Shown here one piece after another: positions 29,716 to 37,256 of a DNA stretch of 50,891 bases; within the stretch, counting starts at the first letter, position 1, and each line of letters begins with the position of its first letter. The position numbers and the translations under genes are program-made. Source of the stretch: Alcaligenaceae bacterium. Lineage in GTDB: Bacteria; Pseudomonadota; Gammaproteobacteria; Burkholderiales; Burkholderiaceae_B. The DNA is taken from positions 1-50,891 of the forward strand of contig JAAYGT010000090.1 of NCBI GenBank assembly GCA_012727555.1, given 5' to 3'. The notes below the pieces were generated by a model. That model had not been told where the DNA came from, did not search any database, and saw nothing but the letters and a program-made list of their open reading frames with translations.

Positions 29716-32226
29716 TCAAACCCAGAGTTCGTAAGGTGTTGCCACAATAACCCGATCTTCGTGAACACCGAAGTTCAGGTAATGTAACAGCGGATTCATG
29801 CCGGCGGCGGCGACATCGGCATTGGCCTGAAGGTATTCGCTACCGTTCATCCAGGCTGAAGGATTTCGATGCTCTGCCCACCCGTGCGACAAATAGTGCT
29901 GGTAGCCACTTGCCAGTGCGCCACTGCCCACGGCCTGAGCGACATCGGCATTTTGGTTCAGATACCAGGCTTCGTTGAACAATACGTTGGGATTACGGGC
30001 TTCGGCCGCCCCCCACTGTGCATAGTGCTGCTGGCCGCTGCCCAACTGGCCCGCCGCCACGGCAGCCGCCACATCCGGGTTCTGGTTCAGATACCAGGCC
30101 TCGTCGAAGGCACCGGTTCCCAACGACTGCGGGGTGTCGGCCAACAGCACACGGTTGGTGAACACCAGCAGCTCGATGTTATTGGCCGTGTCGGTACCGC
30201 CGCCCGACAACCCCACGTTGCTCACTGTAACAGCGCCGTTACCCTGCGATGTAACGCTGTACAGACTATCGTTGCCAATGAGACGCAAGACATCAACACC
30301 GGCACCGCCATCAACACTGTTGTTGCCACGCCCGGGCATCAGGATATTGTCGGCTGCATTACCCACCAGGGTATCGTCGCCATCGCCTGAAGTCAGATTG
30401 CGAAATGATGCGGGGTCATCGAGCGTAACCGCTGTGCCTGCGATGCTGGCCTGCCCGTTGGCCAGGTTCAACACCGAGGCCTGTGTGACAGCCGCCGCAT
30501 TAATGTGCGTGCCGTTGGCCACCTGAAGCTCAAGACGTTCAGGTTGCATTTGTGCAAACGAGGAAAACTCGTTCGTGAAAATTTGTGTACCTGCCGACGG
30601 GGCTGCCGTAATGGCATCCAACGACCAGTCATGCAGGGTGATCGCCTCGGTACTGTTGTCATTGACAACGCGCAGCACCCATTCACCCGCCAGGTTTTCT
30701 CCCCAGTGCCGTACGCTGTTGAATTGCCATTCAAGCTCGGTCACGAGATCGTCTTCGATGGGGAAAAACCCTACTTCCCCAGTAACAGGTTTTTCGATCA
30801 GACGGGTGTACGGAGCCGGGTTTGCCACCAACTGGCTGACTGTACCATCCGGTGAGACCAGTTCTAGTGTCAGACCCAGTGACGCCTGGGTTTCAAGTTG
30901 TACGGTGACCAGCATCTGTTCGACACGTGCGTTCTGGTCAAAACGCGCAGCATACTGTGTGACGCTGCCGGGGCTTGCGCTACCCTCTTCTTGCAGAATG
31001 AGGCCTTTATGCTCGACAACATTGCTGATGGTGCTGGTTTTGGACCATGTTTCAGCGAGCCGAATGGCCGCCAGGGCATCGATACGGCCAAACCCGTAGT
31101 GATGGCTGATCAGATGGCCACCACCGTTCCAGTCGCTGGCATTGTTATAGCTGTGTTCAAGGGTTGCGCCCGCTTTGGGCAGGTAGTTCGCGATTGCGTC
31201 AGGCAACGGCCCCCGTTTTTCGTTGAAGGCCGCGATGGTTTCCAGAACCCTGTCTGCCCGGCCGATCAGGTCGGCCCGAACGGAAGAATAGGCAAGAATT
31301 TCCTGAACATCGCGATAGCCCAGACCCGGGTTCGCTTCCAGCATGAGGGCGACCACACCCGCCGCAACGGGTGCTGCAGACGATGTGCCATTGAACCCGG
31401 ATCCGGGAAGATCCGTGTAGTTGCCCGCCTCACCGGGTTGCGTGTTATAGCCAAGCTCGCCAAGACGGTCTGTAGTGACCATGGAACTGGGATCCGAACC
31501 CGGCGCGCTGACCAGAACTGAAGCACCCGGGGTGGAATAGCTGGTGATGTTGCCTGTTTGATCAGAAGCCGCCACCACAATGGCGGTGGGCATGTTGTCG
31601 GTTGGATCGTAGTTGGTGTTCATATTGCCCAGACGATCATTGCCCGATGCAAACAATGTAACAACCCCGAGCCCTTCCCGACCCTCGATCACCAGCTTTT
31701 TGGTTGCCATGTTGTAAAGCGCTTGATCTTTGGCGGTATCGAAGGGATACACCATGGGGCCCCAACTGTTCACAGCCACGTCAACACCATGTTCCAGCAT
31801 GCGATCAATGACCCGAACATATTCGACAGCAAGGGGGTACGGACCACCATTGTGATTGTAGGCAGCCAGTTCCGCACCAAAAGCGACACCCACACCACCG
31901 ATGTCGTTATTGGAGGACACCACCAACCCGGCGACCGACGTACCATGCCTGTCACCAGGCATGACCGGAGCGGCGCTGCCCGGCCCGGTGCCTGCCCCCC
32001 AGGAAAGGTTCTGACGGTAATTGCCGATCAGGTCAGGGTGCTGTTCTTCGATGCCGTCGTCTTCCACACCCACCAGCACCCCCTTACCGGTGTAGTCGGG
32101 CCAGACTCGCACCACATTGATGTCAAACCCGGCAACGGCACCGGGGGTGTTGCCCGTGTTCAGCAAGTGCCACTGCAAGTAAAAAAGCGGATCGTTGGGC
32201 AGGTAACGGGTTGGCAAAGTGTTCAT
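29716..32226 (-). CDS. Kexin-like S8 serine protease with P domain, RTX-like segment and C-terminal repeats (copy B)
   Basis: An 836-residue paralogue of the downstream gene with the same domain order. The triad is Asp56 (VGVEDDGI), His94 (DRHGTSVAG) and Ser282 (FNGTSSAAP), with Asn196 (ASGND). The P domain runs from about residue 430 to 545 (LELVSPDGT, HWGENLAGEWVLRVVND). RTX-like GDGDDTLVGNAADNIL and SGGGTDTANNIELLVF follow. It has two full C-terminal repeats and one short repeat, and also ends in LWV. It differs from copy A by an insertion in the catalytic domain (around EKRGPLPDAIANYLP) and by scattered changes across the whole length, so the duplication is not recent. AAGG precedes the ATG. 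As the upstream gene it is controlled by the region holding the palindrome at 32300-32323. Confidence 0.88.
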   Translation of the reverse strand: MNTLPTRYLPNDPLFYLQWHLLNTGNTPGAVAGFDINVVRVWPDYTGKGVLVGVEDDGIEEQHPDLIGNYRQNLSWGAGTGPGSAAPVMPGDRHGTSVAGLVVSSNNDIGGVGVAFGAELAAYNHNGGPYPLAVEYVRVIDRMLEHGVDVAVNSWGPMVYPFDTAKDQALYNMATKKLVIEGREGLGVVTLFASGNDRLGNMNTNYDPTDNMPTAIVVAASDQTGNITSYSTPGASVLVSAPGSDPSSMVTTDRLGELGYNTQPGEAGNYTDLPGSGFNGTSSAAPVAAGVVALMLEANPGLGYRDVQEILAYSSVRADLIGRADRVLETIAAFNEKRGPLPDAIANYLPKAGATLEHSYNNASDWNGGGHLISHHYGFGRIDALAAIRLAETWSKTSTISNVVEHKGLILQEEGSASPGSVTQYAARFDQNARVEQMLVTVQLETQASLGLTLELVSPDGTVSQLVANPAPYTRLIEKPVTGEVGFFPIEDDLVTELEWQFNSVRHWGENLAGEWVLRVVNDNSTEAITLHDWSLDAITAAPSAGTQIFTNEFSSFAQMQPERLELQVANGTHINAAAVTQASVLNLANGQASIAGTAVTLDDPASFRNLTSGDGDDTLVGNAADNILMPGRGNNSVDGGAGVDVLRLIGNDSLYSVTSQGNGAVTVSNVGLSGGGTDTANNIELLVFTNRVLLADTPQSLGTGAFDEAWYLNQNPDVAAAVAAGQLGSGQQHYAQWGAAEARNPNVLFNEAWYLNQNADVAQAVGSGALASGYQHYLSHGWAEHRNPSAWMNGSEYLQANADVAAAGMNPLLHYLNFGVHEDRVIVATPYELWV

Positions 32227-32284
32227 GACAGGCCTTTATCTTTCTGGGTTAGCGGAATTAGCGAACGATATGCGGTGTTCGCAG

Positions 32285-32323
32285 ATTGTAAGCATACACT
32301 GTAAAAAAAGAACGATTTTTACA
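32285..32323 (-). promoter_or_regulatory. Candidate promoter and operator upstream of protease B
   Basis: On the minus strand a -10-like TACAAT (32285-32290) lies about 60 nt before the protease ATG. Just upstream is a perfect inverted repeat TGTAAAAA-N8-TTTTTACA (32300-32323) that would cover the -35 position. No good -35 is seen, which fits an activator-dependent or repressor-covered promoter. The binding protein is unknown. Confidence 0.45.
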
Positions 32324-32488
32324 AATATGGCATGCCCCCCCTGACCGGGGCCTGGCTGTTCTGTTGAATGCTTTCTTTTTTTGGCCTGCCATTGCTTTGG
32401 CGAGAATGCACAGCAAGCTGCGCCATGCTGTCTGCAGCAAATAAAGTGATGCGCCATCCCATCCGGCTAAAAAAGCCCGCTTTAATTG

Positions 32489-32518
32489 TTGCCACGGACA
32501 TTAAAGCGTACTTTAATG
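32489..32518 (+). promoter_or_regulatory. Promoter with overlapping palindromic operator for the phosphoesterase gene
   Basis: A sigma70-type promoter with -35 TTGCCA (32489-32494), a 17-nt spacer and -10 TTTAAT (32512-32517) lies 30 nt before the ATG. A perfect inverted repeat CATTAAAG-CGTA-CTTTAATG (32499-32518) overlaps the spacer and -10. A further half site CTTTAAT is at 32480-32486, 31 nt from the second arm. This is the geometry of a repressor operator. I do not recognise the motif. Confidence 0.55.
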
Positions 32519-32547
32519 GAACTGCGCTCCATCGAAGGCAGCTTTAA

Positions 32548-34674
32548 ATGAAAAAAACGAACTCATTGGATCTGGAATCGGCCACACTGGCGATCAAGGC
32601 TAACCCTGCCACGGTCAACACTGAACTGGACCGACGTCAGTTCCTCAAATATTCGCTCAGCATCGTTGCCGGATACTCCGCCACCGCCTTCCTGACAGGC
32701 TGCGGCGTTGGCAGTAACAGCGACACCCGCACTGTGCTGCCGCGTTACCCTATCGATGCCAGCAAAGTCAGGAAAACAACTGAGCAGATGCTGGCCTTCA
32801 ACTTCAAAACCCCACCCGTATCCTTGCCCGGGTCGAACGACGGCCTGCACCCGACCGAATTAAGCCGGGTTCAAGACTACGACAAGTTCGGCTACGGGCA
32901 ATACCGTCTGGGGAACGGGCTGGCCGTTGTGCCGCGCCGCGACCTGCTTTTAACCCCGGGGAATTCCCCTGCACCGGTTCGGAGCAAGAAGCTGACAAGC
33001 TTCTTTGCCATGACTGACATCCACATCACAGACAAAGAGGCGCCCAACCAGCTGATTTACCTTCAACAAGCTGACTCAACCTACGGCGCGGGCATGACAT
33101 CGGTTTACTCGCCCGTCATGATGTACACAACGCAAATGCTCGATGTCGCGATCCAGACCGTCAATGCCTTGCACGCACAAGAGCCCTTCGATTTCGGCAT
33201 CTCGCTGGGCGACGTCTCCGACAGCGGCCGCTACAACGAGGTGCGCTGGTATATCGATGTCTTCGATGGCAAGCCCATCAGGCCAAGCTCCGGCGCCCAC
33301 CTTGGCGAAGACACGGTCGACTTCCAGAAACCCTTCCAGGCGGTTGGCCTCGACAAAGCTATCCCGTGGTACCAGGTGCTGGGCAACCACGATCACTTTT
33401 ATATCGGCTCGGTGCCTATAGACGCCGACCCATCACTTGGCATTCGCGAAAGCTATGTCAGCGACAAGGTCTGGGCAGTTGGCGATGTACTGATACCCAA
33501 TGCAGCCAAGTCAACACCAATGGCCTTGCCTCCGGTTATCTACGACATTAAAACCAGCCTTGCGGGCACCTCGCCCGCCACACTGAATGACCTGATCACC
33601 GGCATTAGCGGCAATACGTTCTACATGGGTGTCATTGATGGCGCCAGCCCCTATGGTGCCATCAAGTACGCGGGCAAAAAAGAAAGTTTTGCGTCAGCGC
33701 CCACGGTCACGGCCGACCCTGACCGGCGCGCCCTGCTGCGCAAAGAATGGGTCGCCGAATTCTTCAACACCACCTCGATGCCCAAGGGGCACGGCTTCGA
33801 CCGGGTGCCTGAAGCCTTGCGCACCAGCACCGACGGTTTTGCCTGCTACAGTTTCGTCCCCAAGGCTCACATTCCACTCAAGATCATCGTGCTGGACAAC
33901 ACCCAGCGTGAAGACGATGGCTCCCACGACATCCATGGCCATGGCTTCCTTGATGCAATGCGCTGGCGCTGGCTGCAAGACGAGCTCGATGCCGGGCAGG
34001 CCAATAACCAGTTGATGATTATTGCGGCACACATACCCATTGCAGTGGCGGCCAGCGGCAGCCTGATGGAATGGTGGAATCCCAAGGGGCAAGCCACCCC
34101 ATTGCAGAATGACCCCCATGCGATCATGGACAACGCAGTCACGTTGCCCGGGCTCATCAAGAAACTGCACAGCACGCCCAACCTGCTCATGTGGATCTCT
34201 GGCCACCGGCACCTGAATACGGTCAAGGCACTGCCCGCTTACAGCGAAGGGGGCAGTCTGGTGCCGGAAAAAAGCTTCTGGCAGGTTGAAACCTCGTCGC
34301 TGGTGCACTTTCCGCAGCAGTTTCGCACGTTCAACATTTATCTGAACAGCGACGACACAGTATCTATCGTTGCGGTCAATGTAGATCCGGAAGTGGCCGA
34401 CGGCACGCCTGCCTCCACCTCGCGCAAGTACGCGATTGCTGAACATCAGATTCTTCAAACCGACTTGCAAGCGAACGCGCCTAATTATCAGTATCTTCCT
34501 GAAACTGCGCTCAAGATCGACAGCATGGACCCCACTCGACCACAGGATGACACGCCGGATCCGAGCATCCAGTACGGCAAGGTAGAGGGCGTGCAGTACT
34601 GCGCTTCATACAACGCCGAACTGTTCAAGCAACTGACCCCGACAATGATCGAGGTATTGAAACGCATTGCCTGA
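32548..34674 (+). CDS. Tat-exported lipoprotein metallophosphoesterase (TIGR03768-like)
   Basis: The 708-residue protein has a twin-arginine signal (DRRQFLKYS, Arg29-Arg30) ending in a lipobox LTGC with Cys52, so it is probably exported folded and anchored to a membrane. The calcineurin-type metal site is complete: AMTDIHITD, GDVSDSGR, GNHDHF, AAHIP and SGHRHLN. Insertions between the motifs make it long; it resembles the TIGR03768 (RPA4764) phosphoesterases rather than short cyclic-nucleotide phosphodiesterases. The substrate is unknown. It is divergent from the tandem proteases, and its promoter carries a palindrome. A Pho box is not evident, so phosphate control is not supported. Confidence 0.85.
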   Translation: MKKTNSLDLESATLAIKANPATVNTELDRRQFLKYSLSIVAGYSATAFLTGCGVGSNSDTRTVLPRYPIDASKVRKTTEQMLAFNFKTPPVSLPGSNDGLHPTELSRVQDYDKFGYGQYRLGNGLAVVPRRDLLLTPGNSPAPVRSKKLTSFFAMTDIHITDKEAPNQLIYLQQADSTYGAGMTSVYSPVMMYTTQMLDVAIQTVNALHAQEPFDFGISLGDVSDSGRYNEVRWYIDVFDGKPIRPSSGAHLGEDTVDFQKPFQAVGLDKAIPWYQVLGNHDHFYIGSVPIDADPSLGIRESYVSDKVWAVGDVLIPNAAKSTPMALPPVIYDIKTSLAGTSPATLNDLITGISGNTFYMGVIDGASPYGAIKYAGKKESFASAPTVTADPDRRALLRKEWVAEFFNTTSMPKGHGFDRVPEALRTSTDGFACYSFVPKAHIPLKIIVLDNTQREDDGSHDIHGHGFLDAMRWRWLQDELDAGQANNQLMIIAAHIPIAVAASGSLMEWWNPKGQATPLQNDPHAIMDNAVTLPGLIKKLHSTPNLLMWISGHRHLNTVKALPAYSEGGSLVPEKSFWQVETSSLVHFPQQFRTFNIYLNSDDTVSIVAVNVDPEVADGTPASTSRKYAIAEHQILQTDLQANAPNYQYLPETALKIDSMDPTRPQDDTPDPSIQYGKVEGVQYCASYNAELFKQLTPTMIEVLKRIA

Positions 34675-35032
34675 ATGCCGGTGCAGTAACCGAAAGGATT
34701 TTTATGATGCAGTTAACCGTGCAAGTGTTGCGAAGCCATGTCACAAATGGTCTATCAGGGTTGTCGATGATTTCACGAGTGGTGTACGAGGGAAGGCCAA
34801 AGGGGTATTTCTCGTCGTTGCCGTAATGAGCCATACCCTTTTCGGACAAGCCACTGACTTCCAACTGAACCACGCCAGTAACCGTGGCGAGCAGTCCGGA
34901 AGTTCCAATCCATTTTACGGCTATTGGCCAGTTTCGAAATGCAGACCAGACACCAATAATGACCGACACAACGGTAAGCAGGAAGCGTATTACGAAGGCG
35001 TAGCGCTTGATGTGAAGGGCCCAGTAACCCCA
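34625..35032 (-). pseudogene. Probable decayed small membrane-protein gene
   Basis: On the minus strand an open frame from 35032 to 34625 reads as a plausible membrane protein: a basic-hydrophobic start (KRYAFVIRFLLTVVSVIIGV), a second hydrophobic segment (WIGTSGLLATVTGVVQLEV) and a polar tail (YGNDEKYPFGLPSYTTREI). No ATG or strong ribosome site precedes the conserved-looking part; the first start is a GTG at 34969, inside the first helix. The last 35 residues lose this character and overlap the end of the phosphoesterase gene by 50 nt, which suggests a lost stop or frameshift. I do not recognise the family. It may instead be a chance frame. Confidence 0.35.
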
Positions 35033-35283
35033 TCAACTTAAAGTCCAGCGTTAAGTAAAGGGGCCCAAGGTCTAATTAAGGAGCGAAATATTCAATGACC
35101 AGTTGCGGCTGACTTGAGCTGGAATGATAGACCCAAAGCGTACGTCGCCAATGAACTAGGTGCTCAATGATTCAGTTTCAGTTCCTTGCTTCGCAAGAAG
35201 GGTAGTCCAATACTCACCAATGAAATGCGATGACAGCCTGAACCTCATGGCATACTGAATGGCATACCAAGAAAAGCATAAAA
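35033..35283. other. Non-coding stretch next to the tRNA-Ser terminator
   Basis: I see no gene here. The sequence is visibly AT-richer than the flanking core genes and has frequent stops in all frames. It lies at the 3' side of a tRNA gene, a common landing site for mobile DNA, but I find no clear direct repeat of the tRNA end and no integrase. Confidence 0.4.
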
Positions 35284-35312
35284 CAAAAAAGCCCTTGAAA
35301 ATCAAGGGCTTA
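35284..35312 (-). terminator. Rho-independent terminator of tRNA-Ser
   Basis: On the minus strand AAGCCCTTGA and TCAAGGGCTT form a stem with a short loop, followed by a T-rich run. It lies 12 nt after the CCA end of the tRNA. Confidence 0.88.
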
Positions 35313-35323
35313 ATTTGAATGTC

Positions 35324-35413
35324 TGGCGGACAGGGTGAGATTCGAACTCACGATACGCCTAAACGTATACCGGATTTCGAGTCCGGCGCATTCGACCACT
35401 CTGCCACCTGTCC
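35324..35413 (-). tRNA. serU: tRNA-Ser(CGA)
   Basis: The 90-nt gene folds as a class II (long variable arm) tRNA: acceptor GGACAGG pairs with CCTGTCC, discriminator G, and an encoded CCA at 35324-35326. The anticodon stem CCGGA/TCCGG encloses loop CTCGAAA, so the anticodon is CGA, reading UCG serine codons. The T arm has GTTCGAATC. The long variable arm (TATACGTTTAGGCGTATC) confirms the serine type. The gene name follows E. coli use for this anticodon. Confidence 0.96.
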
Positions 35414-35489
35414 TTTTTTTTCTTGATTACACGATCACACACTGGTCGTAGTGGGTAAGCTTTGTAGCGCAATCAGAAACAAGACCGAA

Positions 35490-35518
35490 ATTCTAGCAGG
35501 AAATTACCCTTGTGTCAC
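35490..35518 (-). promoter_or_regulatory. Promoter of tRNA-Ser
   Basis: On the minus strand -35 GTGACA (35513-35518) and -10 TAGAAT (35490-35495) are separated by 17 nt, each one base from consensus. The expected start is near 35483, about 70 nt before the mature tRNA 5' end. Confidence 0.65.
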
Positions 35519-35621
35519 GATGCGCGCACACTGGGATGTTACCGTGGCACCAGTTACACTAGGGCACATCTTCAATCGCTGCCTCGTGTTCACTGATCCA
35601 CTACACCAGAAAGGGAAAATC

Positions 35622-36404
35622 ATGCTTCAAGGAAAGAATGCTGTCGTTACGGGTTCCACCAGCGGTATCGGGCTGGCCGTTGCCCAGGAACTGGCCTCCA
35701 AGGGGGCCAATGTCGTTCTGAACGGCTTTGGCGATGCCCAGGCCATCGAAAAAGAACGTGCGCAAATCGAGCAACAGTACGGTGTCAAGGCGGTGTATCT
35801 GAATACTGACCTGATGGATGCCAAGGCAACCCGGCAGTTCATCGACGATGCCGTGGCAGCCCTCGGCGGCATTCATATTCTGGTCAACAACGCCGGCATC
35901 CAGCACACCGACCTCATCGAAGACTTCCCCATCGACCGCTGGGATGCCGTCATCGCCCTGAACCTGTCCGCCGTGTTCCACGGCACGGCAGCAGCACTAC
36001 CCTACATGAAAAAACAGGGCTGGGGGCGCATTGTGAATATCGCCTCTGTGCACGGCCTGGTTGCCTCAACCAACAAGTCGGCCTATGTAGCCGCCAAGCA
36101 TGGCGTCGTCGGCCTGACCAAAGTCACCGCTCTGGAAAATGCCGGTAACGGGGTCACCTGCAATGCCATCTGCCCGGGCTGGGTACGTACCGCCCTGGTG
36201 GAACGCCAGATCGAAGCACTGGCCCAGCAACGCGGCCTTGATACCGAAGCCGCCGCACGCGAACTGCTGGCGGAAAAACAGCCGTCGCTGCAGTTTGTAT
36301 CACCCCAGCAACTGGCCGGCGCAGCCGCCTTCCTGTGCTCCGATGCTGCTGCCCAAATGACAGGCACCACCCTCACACTCGATGGTGGCTGGACCGCGCG
36401 CTGA
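35622..36404 (+). CDS. bdhA: 3-hydroxybutyrate dehydrogenase (SDR family)
   Basis: The 260-residue short-chain dehydrogenase interconverts 3-hydroxybutyrate and acetoacetate with NAD and takes part in polyhydroxybutyrate use. It has the Rossmann motif TGSTSGIGLAVA, the NNAG motif, and the catalytic set Asn114, Ser142 (NIASVHG), Tyr155 and Lys159 (YVAAKHG). The segment CNAICPGWVRTALVERQI and the C-terminal LTLDGGWTAR are typical of bacterial 3-hydroxybutyrate dehydrogenases, which are also 255-260 residues long. The ATG at 35622 has AAGGGA upstream; the longer open frame from 35451 is not supported. Confidence 0.92.
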   Translation: MLQGKNAVVTGSTSGIGLAVAQELASKGANVVLNGFGDAQAIEKERAQIEQQYGVKAVYLNTDLMDAKATRQFIDDAVAALGGIHILVNNAGIQHTDLIEDFPIDRWDAVIALNLSAVFHGTAAALPYMKKQGWGRIVNIASVHGLVASTNKSAYVAAKHGVVGLTKVTALENAGNGVTCNAICPGWVRTALVERQIEALAQQRGLDTEAAARELLAEKQPSLQFVSPQQLAGAAAFLCSDAAAQMTGTTLTLDGGWTAR

Positions 36405-36419
36405 TTCAACGCATTTTTA

Positions 36420-36447
36420 CCGACGGGCGGCCAGGGCGGCCCGTCGG
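36420..36447. other. Hairpin between bdhA and yaaA
   Basis: A perfect 9-bp repeat (CCGACGGGC and GCCCGTCGG) with a 10-nt loop lies 15 nt after the bdhA stop and 23 nt before yaaA. It has no T-run, so it is not a classical terminator. Confidence 0.5.
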
Positions 36448-36470
36448 CTCCACTGCTTACGGACACCCTC

Positions 36471-37256
36471 ATGCTGCTTTTATTGTCACCCGCGAAAAAG
36501 CTGGATTACGATTCCCCGGTACACACCACACTGCACACCCAACCCCTGTTCGTGCCGCATGCTGAAGAACTGATCAATGTTCTGAAAACCCGCTCCGCGA
36601 CCGATATAGCCGAACTCATGAAACTGAGCCCGGCACTGGCCGAACTGAATGTGCAACGCTACGCCGAATGGCAACCGTCCTTCACCACTGAAACCGCCCG
36701 CCAGGCCATTCTGGCGTTCAATGGCGATGTCTATGAAGGCTTGCAGGCCCCCTCGCTGTCAGATGACCAATTGAACTGGGCTCAATCCCATGTCGCCCTG
36801 CTCAGCGGCCTGTACGGGGTGCTGCGTCCGCTCGATCTGATGCGTCCCTACCGGCTTGAAATGGGCACACGCCTGGAAACTACGCGCGGTAAAACACTGT
36901 ATGCGTTCTGGGGCAACCGCATTGCCACCTACCTGAACGAACAGGTCAACGCGCTGGCAACGAATCAGGGGGAACCCCCTGTGATCCTGAACCTGGCGTC
37001 TGAAGAGTATTTCAAGGTGGTTGACCTGAAAACCCTGAAAGCGCGCGTTGTGCAATGTGTTTTCCAGGATGAAAAAAACAGCCAGTGGAAAGTGATCAGT
37101 TTCCATGCCAAACGCGCACGCGGCCTGATGGCGCGTTACGTGATCGAACACCGCATCACGAACCCGGACGACCTGCACACCTTTGCCTCGGAAGGCTATG
37201 AATACGCACCCGAGGTTTCATCCGCGGATCAAAAGGTCTTCCGACGCGCTGCCTGA
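36471..37256 (+). CDS. yaaA: Peroxide stress protein YaaA (DUF328)
   Basis: The 261-residue protein is a member of the YaaA/UPF0246 family: N-terminal LLLSPAKKLDYDSP, central SGLYGVLRPLDLMRPYRLEMG, and NLASEEYFKVVD. E. coli YaaA limits intracellular free iron damage during peroxide stress and binds DNA. The length agrees with E. coli YaaA (258). The last 39 nt overlap the 3' end of the convergent FUSC gene; the YaaA tail (SSADQKVFRRAA) is outside the conserved domain. Confidence 0.93.
   Translation: MLLLLSPAKKLDYDSPVHTTLHTQPLFVPHAEELINVLKTRSATDIAELMKLSPALAELNVQRYAEWQPSFTTETARQAILAFNGDVYEGLQAPSLSDDQLNWAQSHVALLSGLYGVLRPLDLMRPYRLEMGTRLETTRGKTLYAFWGNRIATYLNEQVNALATNQGEPPVILNLASEEYFKVVDLKTLKARVVQCVFQDEKNSQWKVISFHAKRARGLMARYVIEHRITNPDDLHTFASEGYEYAPEVSSADQKVFRRAA

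Larger units (their letters stand above)
32227..32547. other. 321-nt divergent control region (protease B / phosphoesterase)
   Basis: No gene is seen. The stretch is AT-richer than its surroundings and carries two perfect palindromes, one towards each gene, together with promoter-like elements. These are annotated separately. Confidence 0.7.

Noticed and set aside
32319-32501. Small minus-strand open frames in the protease/phosphoesterase control region
   Set aside because: They overlap promoter elements, differ between frames and have no ribosome site or family feature.
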